Origin: Saprospiraceae bacterium | Lineage (GTDB): Bacteria; Bacteroidota; Bacteroidia; Chitinophagales; Saprospiraceae | Direction: 5' to 3' | Assembly (NCBI GenBank): GCA_020627785.1 | Contig: JAHDGF010000001.1 | Span: 137,056 to 201,055, forward strand | DNA length: 64,000 nt | Shown here: piece by piece, positions 55,900 to 62,994 of the stretch | Layout: each line of letters starts with the position of its first letter | Position numbering within the stretch: the first letter of the stretch is position 1 | The notes under the pieces: generated by a model | What the model saw: only the letters and a program-made list of their open reading frames with translations | Databases searched by the model: none | Told to the model about the DNA's origin: nothing | Program-made: the position numbers and the translations under genes

Positions 55900-56961
55900 A
55901 TGAGTTCTGATTTACCTATTATTTCCGGTATTCAACAAATTGGTATCGGTAACGTCTCCGTCTATGATACCTGGGAATGGTATCGTAAGAATCTAGGAAT
56001 GGATTTACCTGTTTTTGATGAAGCTGCAGAAGCGGCATTAATGTTACCGTATACAGAAGGTCAGCCAAGATCACGGCATGCCATTCTCGCCCTTAATATG
56101 ATGGGAGGTGGTGGAGCAGAAATCTGGCAGTATACGACCAGGGTTGGGCAACCTCCAGCCTTCAAAGTTGAACTAGGAGATCTAGGCATTCACATTGCTA
56201 AGTTTAAGTCTGCTGACATAAAGAAGTCTCATGATTTTCTTTCAAGTCGTAATGAAGGTGTGTCTGAAATTATGAAAGATCCTCAAGGTAAGCAGCATTT
56301 TTATCTTCACGATCCTTTTGGGAATCCTGTAGAATTGGTAGAGTCTGATAATTGGTTTGGGAAAAACATTTCACATTCTGGAGGGGTGTATGGTGCTACT
56401 ATTGGAGTAAGTGATGTTGATAAATCCATTGAATTTTATCGAGAAGTTTTAGGTTTCGATGTGGTCGCTTATGATCAGACAGATTCATTTGAAGACCTAT
56501 CTTACTTTGGTTTTGCTCAAGGCAAATTTAGAAGGACCTTACTCAGACATAGTAAACCAAGAAAAGGACCTTTCAGTAGCTTGCTAGGTTCTGCAGAAAT
56601 TGAATTAATTCAAACACTTGATCGCAAACCAAGAAAAATATTTGCAGATCGCATGTGGGGTGATCTAGGATATATCCATCTATGTTTTGATATAGTAGGT
56701 ATGGCAGCACTGCGTAAAAAATGTAAGGACTATGGCTGTGCATTTACAGTAGACAGCGGTGATTTTGATATGGGTGAAGCAGCTGGTCAATTTGCCTACA
56801 TTGAAGATCCTGATGGCTCCCTAATCGAGTTCGTTGAAACACATAAGGTTCCTATCTTAAAAAAGATCAATTGGTACTTAGATTTGCGAAAGCGTAAACC
56901 AGGTCAATCTCTTCCTAAATGGATGTTAAAGGCAATGGGACTATCAAGAGTTAAGTCTTAG
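55900..56961 (+). CDS. Double VOC (glyoxalase-like) domain protein
   Basis: 353 residues, the start immediately after the previous stop. Two VOC domains: the first at about 10-150 (QQIGIGNVSVYDTWEWYRKN, IWQYTTRVGQPP, HFYLHDPFGNPVELVE) and the second at about 160-310 (ATIGVSDVDKSIEFYREVLG, LGYIHLCFDIVG, AYIEDPDGSLIEFVETH). Metal ligands (His, Glu) are placed as in the fold, but the reaction is not known. The tight operon with an alpha-oxoamine synthase implies a role in the same pathway, perhaps head-group or intermediate processing. The C-terminal tail (about 35 residues) is basic. Confidence 0.75.
   Translation: MSSDLPIISGIQQIGIGNVSVYDTWEWYRKNLGMDLPVFDEAAEAALMLPYTEGQPRSRHAILALNMMGGGGAEIWQYTTRVGQPPAFKVELGDLGIHIAKFKSADIKKSHDFLSSRNEGVSEIMKDPQGKQHFYLHDPFGNPVELVESDNWFGKNISHSGGVYGATIGVSDVDKSIEFYREVLGFDVVAYDQTDSFEDLSYFGFAQGKFRRTLLRHSKPRKGPFSSLLGSAEIELIQTLDRKPRKIFADRMWGDLGYIHLCFDIVGMAALRKKCKDYGCAFTVDSGDFDMGEAAGQFAYIEDPDGSLIEFVETHKVPILKKINWYLDLRKRKPGQSLPKWMLKAMGLSRVKS
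56884..56894 (+). repeat. TTGCGNAAGCG motif copy inside the VOC gene
   Basis: Core TTGCGAAAGCG, sense, encoding part of DLRKRKP in a different frame from the copies at 26308 and 48645, and followed by TAAA. Confidence 0.7.
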
Positions 56962-58033
56962 CTGCAATTTCATCCTTTACATAATCCCCCGCTTGATAGG
57001 AATAGGGTACAATCCAACGTCTCAGTAGTACAGAAACAACTTGAACTAGAATTAGGCTTCCTCCTACTTTCCACCCAAAAAATAAACCTGCAATAAGGAA
57101 AGATAAAATCATCCACACTGGAAACAAGAACATACCAGTTGCCAATTTTATAGAAGATATGAAGGCCACTTGACTTACTTTGTTTTTTTCAACCCAATGA
57201 TAAAGTAGATAGACAGGCAAGCTAGGCAATTTTAGCAATTGACTAAAGAGGTGTGCCATGCCATTTCTAGATTCTTGTTTGAAATTAGATTGTTCTGATA
57301 CAAGTCCTTTAATTTTTGAGTGGCTTAGTTTTTCATTCGATCGTGAAAAAACAAATCTAGTTTGCTCGTAATTTTCTTTCTCAGGAATGATTAAACATTC
57401 TTTCATTCCTGACATGACTGCTTTTCTAAAGTCGTTTAAATTTCTTGGTCCTATCTTATTATCTTCTGGAATAAATTCTCGCACATTGATGGGGTCACCA
57501 TAAAAGAGACTCAGTTTTCTTCCTGATCGAGTATGATGAAAATAGTTAATTCCTACAGGTACCACCATGATGTCATGGCTATTTATGAGTTGTGAGTTTA
57601 GTGCAATGCGCGAAATTCCTTTAGTAATAGGTCTTAAGAAATGTTCCTCTGCATGGTTGCCTTCTGGGAAAATTAGAAGTTGTTTTTGATCTAATAGAAT
57701 CTGCTTACAGGTTTCAAAGATTGCTTCATTTTTAGATAATGATGCAAAGCCATCTCGGATTCTATAGATCGGAATCATATTAAAAGCAGAAAAAATCCAT
57801 TGAGTTGCCGGCTTAAAAACATCTGATCTTGTTAAGAAATTTACGGGTAGCGGAGAGAGCGTACCAGCAACTACTGCATCTAGAAAAGCGGCTTGATGGT
57901 TTACTGCCAGAATAATTGGATTTTCTCCAGTAGGGACTTTTTCTCGTCCTGTAATTTCAATTTTACTGAAGTATAATTTTAAGTTTACCCAAGCTAGAAA
58001 CTTTGCAAAGTTGTATATGATCTTTTTGAACAC
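56951..58033 (-). CDS. Lysophospholipid acyltransferase-family protein (PlsC-like)
   Basis: 360 residues starting with GTG at 58033. The acyltransferase block is NHQAAFLDAVVAG (spacing HX5D, as in several Bacteroidota glycerol acyltransferases, not the textbook HX4D), followed by IFSAFNMIPIYRI, FPEGNHAE and VPVGINYF. C-terminal hydrophobic segments near residues 275-340 probably hold it in the membrane. It transfers acyl groups in glycerolipid or related lipid synthesis. It overlaps the convergent VOC gene's end by 11 bases. A stem-loop covers its start codon. Confidence 0.8.
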   Translation of the reverse strand: MFKKIIYNFAKFLAWVNLKLYFSKIEITGREKVPTGENPIILAVNHQAAFLDAVVAGTLSPLPVNFLTRSDVFKPATQWIFSAFNMIPIYRIRDGFASLSKNEAIFETCKQILLDQKQLLIFPEGNHAEEHFLRPITKGISRIALNSQLINSHDIMVVPVGINYFHHTRSGRKLSLFYGDPINVREFIPEDNKIGPRNLNDFRKAVMSGMKECLIIPEKENYEQTRFVFSRSNEKLSHSKIKGLVSEQSNFKQESRNGMAHLFSQLLKLPSLPVYLLYHWVEKNKVSQVAFISSIKLATGMFLFPVWMILSFLIAGLFFGWKVGGSLILVQVVSVLLRRWIVPYSYQAGDYVKDEIAAKT

Positions 58034-58089
58034 AGAACAAAGAAAGTTAATTTTTTCAAAACCAACTTTCTTTATTTCTAACTGTGTTC
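58028..58089 (-). promoter_or_regulatory. Stem-loop covering the acyltransferase start codon
   Basis: Outer arms GAACACAG (58028-58035) and CTGTGTTC (58082-58089) and inner arms AAAGAAAGTT (58039-58048) and AACTTTCTTT (58064-58073) can pair, with a 3/8-base internal bulge and a 15-base loop. The GTG start lies in one arm, and no clear Shine-Dalgarno is seen, so translation may depend on opening of the fold. Confidence 0.45.
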
Positions 58090-58130
58090 TGTTCTCTTTA
58101 AAAAGAGCCTATAATTTTAAACTTTTTGGC

Positions 58131-58457
58131 TTAAAAAATTCGTCTGTTACTTTTGGTCGGATTGTAACAATTATAAACGCCTTTGTTTGACTTCTTGAAT
58201 TTTCTTTTCCTTTTAGATTTTTGAACAATAGGACACTTTTGAGTACTCTTTTTCTTTTTGAACAGTCCTTTGTTTTTTTTGCTTCGCTTACTTAAGTATT
58301 GGTTCTCAGCGGTAGTCTGAATTTCACAATCGTAGAACGTAATTTTTGCCTCTTGTTCTTGTACACTCTGTAAAGAAGTAATATCACTCATTGCATTCAC
58401 TGATGTTATGATCAATAGACTGAATAAAAGACTGAAGAATTTTTTTGGATGGTTCAT
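58131..58457 (-). CDS. Small basic secreted protein, unknown
   Basis: 108 residues with signal peptide (FFSLLFSLLIITSVNA). The mature chain has two Cys pairs (YDCEIQ, KCPIVQ, YNCYN) and long Lys/Arg stretches (SKRSKKNKGLFKKKKST, KRKRKFKKSNKG). No family recognised; the basic tail suggests nucleic-acid or lipopolysaccharide contact, but that is conjecture. Lies between the acyltransferase and smpB; the 168 bases before its start contain no other gene. Confidence 0.5.
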   Translation of the reverse strand: MNHPKKFFSLLFSLLIITSVNAMSDITSLQSVQEQEAKITFYDCEIQTTAENQYLSKRSKKNKGLFKKKKSTQKCPIVQKSKRKRKFKKSNKGVYNCYNPTKSNRRIF

Positions 58458-58625
58458 AATTCTATGTTTAATGATTTTGAAAAATGGACGTATGAAATTG
58501 CTAGCTGTTATTATGTATATGAGATAAAACGCCTAAATGTGACAAAATCAATGAAATGATTTTAGCCTTGTCGTTTAATTGATAAGGAGATATTAAAATT
58601 ATGTTATTCTAGAGACTGGGGATAA

Positions 58626-59078
58626 TTATGCATTCTGTCGATCCATGTCTCTTTGGACATCTCGATCTTTGATGCTTTGTCTCTTATCGTAGGCTTTTTT
58701 ACCTTGGGCGAGAACAATTTGGATTTTAGCTAATCCACGTTCGGAAAAATAAATCTTATATGGAATGATGCTAAAGCCTTTTTCTTTCGTTTTTTTTTCT
58801 AGCTTTCGTAATTCTGGTTTTCTTAAAAGCAGTTTTCTGTCTCTTCTTGTTTCATGGTTGTGGATGTTTCCATGAGTATATTCAGCGATGTACATACTTT
58901 TTATTAGCAATATGCCATCTTTGAAGTGACAGTAAGCGTCAGAGAGATTGGCATTACCAATTCTTAATGATTTTACCTCAGTGCCAGTTAGCATCACTCC
59001 TGCTTCAAATTCTTGCAGGAAGTGATATTCAAACTTTGCTTTTTTATTTACTATTACTTTATTTGGTCCTGTACTCAT
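58626..59078 (-). CDS. smpB: SsrA-binding protein SmpB
   Basis: 150 residues. SmpB escorts tmRNA to stalled ribosomes. Visible: NKKAKFEYHFLQEFEAGV, LTGTEVKSLRIGNANLSDAY, the H-bearing NHETRRDRKLLL segment, KGFSIIPYKIYF, and the C-terminal AQGKKAYDKRQSIKDRD tail that inserts in the mRNA channel. Its start shares one base with the stop of the upstream peptidase gene, so the two are coupled. The tmRNA gene itself is not in the window. Confidence 0.96.
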   Translation of the reverse strand: MSTGPNKVIVNKKAKFEYHFLQEFEAGVMLTGTEVKSLRIGNANLSDAYCHFKDGILLIKSMYIAEYTHGNIHNHETRRDRKLLLRKPELRKLEKKTKEKGFSIIPYKIYFSERGLAKIQIVLAQGKKAYDKRQSIKDRDVQRDMDRQNA

Positions 59079-61243
59079 TATAATTTTTCAAGTAGGAAGT
59101 CTGTCATTTTTTGATACAGGTGGAGTCTCGTTACACCTCCATAAATTCCATGATTTCTATTCGGGTAGAAGTAGGTGTCAAATTGTTTGTTGGCTTCTAT
59201 GAGGGCATTGGCCATTTCAACGGAGTTTTGCCAGTGGACATTATCATCTCCCATTCCGTGAACCAATAAATAATTTCCTTTCAGTTGATCAGCAAAGTAT
59301 ATCGGCGAATTGTCTTTGTATCCATCTTCGTTCTCTTCTAAGGTCCTCATAAATCTTTCAGTATAAATGGTGTCATACCATTTCCAACTTGTTACCGGTG
59401 CTACGGCAATGGCTGCTTTAAATACATCGTTTCCTTTTAGCAGACATAGAGAAGACATGTAACCGCCATAGCTCCACCCAAATATTCCGATTCTATTTTT
59501 ATCCGTATAGGGAAGTTTGCCTAGATATTTGGCAGCTTCAATTTGATCAATGGTTTCGTAATGTCCTAATTTTAGATAGGTCATTTTTTTGAATTCTTCA
59601 CCTCTGGCACCAGTCCCTCGATTATCAATGCATGCAACAATGTAACCTTTTTGTGCTAGCATTTGAAACCACCAATAGTTCTGTCCTTTCCAGGAGTCAG
59701 TTACTTGTTGACTTCCAGGACCTCCGTAGAGATACATGAAAACAGGATATTCTCTGTTTTCTTTGAAGTCAGCTGGCTTAAGCATCCATCCATTCAGTTT
59801 GACTCCATCCTTGGTATCAAAATTAAAAAACTCAATCGGTGCTGTTCCATATTGTGATTGTATTCCCGTAAGTTTTTTATTGTCTTCAAGGTTTCTTAAT
59901 TCTTTTTTATTCCTATTGTAAACTGCGTAAGTAGGCGGAGAATTGATGGTGCTATGTGAGTGTACATAATAGTCATAAGTAGAGCTAAATTGAGCACCAT
60001 TTGTGCCTGGTAAATCAGCAATTACCTCGTGTTTCTTTTTAGTATATGAGGTAGCGAATACTTCTTTTTGCATGGCAGATTTAGTCGCTGCTTGATAGTA
60101 TACCATTTCTCTTTCTTCATCTACACCATAAAACGAAGTAACATCATATTCTCCTTCTGTAATTTGTTTTTTCTGTTTTCCATTGAGATCATATAAATAG
60201 ATGTGATTCCATCCATCTTGTTCACTTGTGATTATAAACTCCTCACCATTTTTTAGAAAAGTTAGATCATCCGTTATGTCAATGTAATATTTGTTTTTCT
60301 CTTCATACATTAAGGATGACTTTCCAGTGGCAGCTTCAGTTAAGAATAGTTGTAAATGGTTCTGGTGTCTGTTCATTTTAGAGACACATAATTTACCAGC
60401 ATCTTGAGTCCATTTAATTCTTGGGATATACATATCATTCATGTCTCCAAGATCAACTTCCTGAGTTGTTTTATTTTTTACATTGTAAAGGTGAATAGAA
60501 ACTTTTGCATTATTCTCACCTACCTTAGGGTATTTCCAGGTAACGTATTCTGGATATAAGTCATCTCTGAAATTCACCATTGTAAACTCTGGCACTTCTT
60601 TTTCGTCAAATTTTATGTAGGCGATGTAATTCCCATCAGGGCTCCATTCAAAGGCTTTAACGATAGAAAATTCCTCTTCATATACCCAATCGGCAATGCC
60701 ATTAATAATTTTATTCTTTTCTCCGTCTTCAGTGATGGCCATAGTCTTTCCTCCAATCAGATTTTTTAAATAAAGATTATTGTCGAGTGCAAAGGCAACC
60801 ATGTCTTTGTTAGGTGAAAGACTTGCATTCATTATTGGTTCTTCATGTACTTCAATCAATTCTTTATTCTCAGTATTATACGCATGAACATTTGAAGTAT
60901 AAGATCTTCTGAAGATTGATTTTTTATTAGATTCAACCATTATCCAAGACTCGTCCTCATTGAATTTGTAACTAGAAATGTCTGAGTCAAATCCACTCAT
61001 TTCTTTAAGTCCTTTGTTACTCAAAATTTCTTCTACTTCATTACCAGTTGATATGTCATACTTTTTTATGGCTTTATCTTTAAGTCTGGTAAAGTGACGA
61101 CCATCATTCATGAAGTTAAAACCTCTTACAGATTTATTTGTAAAAGTATAGTCTTCCCATATATCTGTGAGCTTTATGCTGTCTTGTGACTGTATTTGCG
61201 AAAGCGAGGTAAAAAGAAGAAAGAGGATGAAGTAACGTGACAT
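59078..61243 (-). CDS. S9 family prolyl-oligopeptidase, DPP4-like
   Basis: 721 residues with signal peptide. The N-terminal beta-propeller (residues about 40-470) holds the DPPIV_N signature with the Glu-Glu pair in WVYEEEFSIVKAFEW that binds the peptide N-terminus in DPP4. The C-terminal alpha/beta hydrolase has GWSYGGYMS with the catalytic Ser, GMGDDNVHW with Asp and NRNHGIYG with His. It removes X-Pro dipeptides, in the periplasm or at the surface. The one-base overlap with smpB is odd for an exported protease and may be chance. Confidence 0.93.
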   Translation of the reverse strand: MSRYFILFLLFTSLSQIQSQDSIKLTDIWEDYTFTNKSVRGFNFMNDGRHFTRLKDKAIKKYDISTGNEVEEILSNKGLKEMSGFDSDISSYKFNEDESWIMVESNKKSIFRRSYTSNVHAYNTENKELIEVHEEPIMNASLSPNKDMVAFALDNNLYLKNLIGGKTMAITEDGEKNKIINGIADWVYEEEFSIVKAFEWSPDGNYIAYIKFDEKEVPEFTMVNFRDDLYPEYVTWKYPKVGENNAKVSIHLYNVKNKTTQEVDLGDMNDMYIPRIKWTQDAGKLCVSKMNRHQNHLQLFLTEAATGKSSLMYEEKNKYYIDITDDLTFLKNGEEFIITSEQDGWNHIYLYDLNGKQKKQITEGEYDVTSFYGVDEEREMVYYQAATKSAMQKEVFATSYTKKKHEVIADLPGTNGAQFSSTYDYYVHSHSTINSPPTYAVYNRNKKELRNLEDNKKLTGIQSQYGTAPIEFFNFDTKDGVKLNGWMLKPADFKENREYPVFMYLYGGPGSQQVTDSWKGQNYWWFQMLAQKGYIVACIDNRGTGARGEEFKKMTYLKLGHYETIDQIEAAKYLGKLPYTDKNRIGIFGWSYGGYMSSLCLLKGNDVFKAAIAVAPVTSWKWYDTIYTERFMRTLEENEDGYKDNSPIYFADQLKGNYLLVHGMGDDNVHWQNSVEMANALIEANKQFDTYFYPNRNHGIYGGVTRLHLYQKMTDFLLEKL
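61196..61206 (+). repeat. TTGCGNAAGCG motif copy in the DPP4-like signal peptide
   Basis: Core TTGCGAAAGCG, antisense to the peptidase gene, at the codons of the signal peptide end (SLSQIQSQ). Confidence 0.7.
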
Positions 61244-61261
61244 CTTAATTTTTTTACAAAA

Positions 61262-61290
61262 ATAACAAAGGGACAGAGAAAGTCTGCCCC
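61262..61290 (-). terminator. Likely terminator of the FadL-type gene
   Basis: GGGxCAGA and TCTGxCCC pair on the minus strand (mismatch at one position) and TTTGTTATTTTT follows. Confidence 0.45.
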
Positions 61291-61330
61291 CTTGGAAACG
61301 GTTATCGTAAATTTTTAAATAAATCAGCTA

Positions 61331-62854
61331 TTAAAACATAAAGCCGACGGACATCATAGCTTTTGAAGTATTCTGTTCCTTATTAACCAATTGATTTCTA
61401 CCATCCGTCAATACCAAATATGGATAGTAGCCCTCACTATCACTTAGCGTAAAGAAAGTACCATCGATGTAAAAATTATCTCCTCTATACCCTAAGCCGA
61501 ATGAAAGGGTCTGTTGTAGGATACTTCCATCGTCAATTCTATACGGGGAAGCCTGCGCATTCACACCACCTCTTACTCTTAGTTTATTATAAGCTAATTC
61601 TGCTCCTACTCTAAAACTCGTTGTATTCTGGAGTTCGGCAGTTATGTCACCATTGACTTCTTTCTCGTATTCAAAAAATGGAGTACCGAATGATGTAAAA
61701 TCAAAATTAGCTTTTGCGTAGTTTTGTAAAATTACATCTCCGTTGATGAATCCTTTTATGTCTCCAAAGTCTAATAATACTCCAGCAGACGCAATTACTT
61801 TGGAAGGTGTGATAAGTTTATATTTAAAATTTCCTTCCGGCGATTCTGCTTCAAAAGTTTCTTGACCATTTTCATCAAAAGTGTAACTTATTTCAGTGCT
61901 GTAATCATCCGTAAGAGTTAACCAATTGGGACTATGGTATGCTAGACCTAGCCTAATAATTTTTGCAAGTTTGGTCGTTGCTCCAACTTTAAAATTAAAA
62001 CCTAGACCAGAAATGCTTAAATCTTCTCTATAGGTTAAGTTAGTGAAGACTGGTAATTCATCTGCTGAATCTGTTTCATTGTATTCTTTATATTCTTCAA
62101 AGGATAGGAAGGGCATGGCAACGGACACGCCGAAATTAAATTTGTTATCAAAGTTTCCTGCCCAAGCAAGAGCAAGTTCATTCATTTTTCCAGAGCGATC
62201 AATGAATTGATTTTTATTTACCAATGAAATAGTGTCGAAGAAATCAGTTTCATAGAAAAGATCATCATTTTTATCAAAGATTGCTCCTGAGTCATAAGCT
62301 GGACCCGCTTCAAAACCATCTAAGTCATCCAAACCGAGACCATTGGCAACTTCCGCAAATCTTTCAGTGATTGATCCTCTCGTTTTTCCTGAATAAGAAA
62401 ACTCTTCTGTAAAATTATTAGTCTGACTAAAACCAATCGTAATGTTAGAACTGAAGAGGCCAGATGGTGGTCGAAGGGTAGAGATGTAACCAATGTGGTT
62501 GATATTTAAGTTTAGGTCATTTACATCTTGTCTGTTTGCACTATCATTTACTAAGAAACTTTCATTGTTGATAGCGTCCATAGAAAATCCAAAATTGAAT
62601 TGGGACTTGTAGAAATCTCCTAATCCAGCGGGATTAATATTTATTGAACCAAAGTCACCACCCATGGCACCAAAGCTACCTCCTACACCTGCTGTTCTTG
62701 CTGTTCCAGAAATTTGTTGATTTGTAAATCTGACTGCATCGGTCAGGGATTGTGCATTTATGAATAGAGGTAATGAGATTAAAGCAATAAGTATTTGAAA
62801 TCGAAAACTGAGACTTTTAATTGAGTCTTTTATTTTAATTTGAGATAATCGCAT
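61331..62854 (-). CDS. FadL/OmpP1-family outer-membrane protein
   Basis: 507 residues. Signal peptide (ILIALISLPLFINAQ), then the N-terminal hatch-like segment (SGTARTAGVGGSFGAMGGDF, SININPAGLGDF) that identifies the OmpP1/FadL/TodX group, followed by many barrel strands and a C-terminal MMSVGFMF ending in Phe. Members pass long-chain fatty acids or other hydrophobic solutes. It precedes, or is cotranscribed with, the low-complexity gene upstream of it. No lipid-degradation genes are in the window. Confidence 0.85.
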   Translation of the reverse strand: MRLSQIKIKDSIKSLSFRFQILIALISLPLFINAQSLTDAVRFTNQQISGTARTAGVGGSFGAMGGDFGSININPAGLGDFYKSQFNFGFSMDAINNESFLVNDSANRQDVNDLNLNINHIGYISTLRPPSGLFSSNITIGFSQTNNFTEEFSYSGKTRGSITERFAEVANGLGLDDLDGFEAGPAYDSGAIFDKNDDLFYETDFFDTISLVNKNQFIDRSGKMNELALAWAGNFDNKFNFGVSVAMPFLSFEEYKEYNETDSADELPVFTNLTYREDLSISGLGFNFKVGATTKLAKIIRLGLAYHSPNWLTLTDDYSTEISYTFDENGQETFEAESPEGNFKYKLITPSKVIASAGVLLDFGDIKGFINGDVILQNYAKANFDFTSFGTPFFEYEKEVNGDITAELQNTTSFRVGAELAYNKLRVRGGVNAQASPYRIDDGSILQQTLSFGLGYRGDNFYIDGTFFTLSDSEGYYPYLVLTDGRNQLVNKEQNTSKAMMSVGFMF

Positions 62855-62932
62855 AATATAAAATTTAGAAGTGATGGAAGTATTGTATGGAAAAAGAGCT
62901 TTGCTGTAAGCTTAAGAATTGAGATCTTACCT

Positions 62933-62969
62933 TTAAAAAAAGGTGGACATAAAACTTACATCCACCTTC
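62933..62969 (-). terminator. Terminator of the low-complexity protein gene
   Basis: AAGGTGGA and TCCACCTT pair around an 11-base loop, and CCTTTTTTTAAAG follows on the minus strand. It separates the low-complexity gene from the FadL-type gene. Confidence 0.85.
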
Positions 62970-62994
62970 TATACTTTATAAATTAAAATCTAAT

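Noticed and set aside
57880-57915. HX5D instead of HX4D in the acyltransferase as a defect
   Set aside because: The same spacing is familiar in other Bacteroidota acyltransferases, so I treat it as a subfamily trait.
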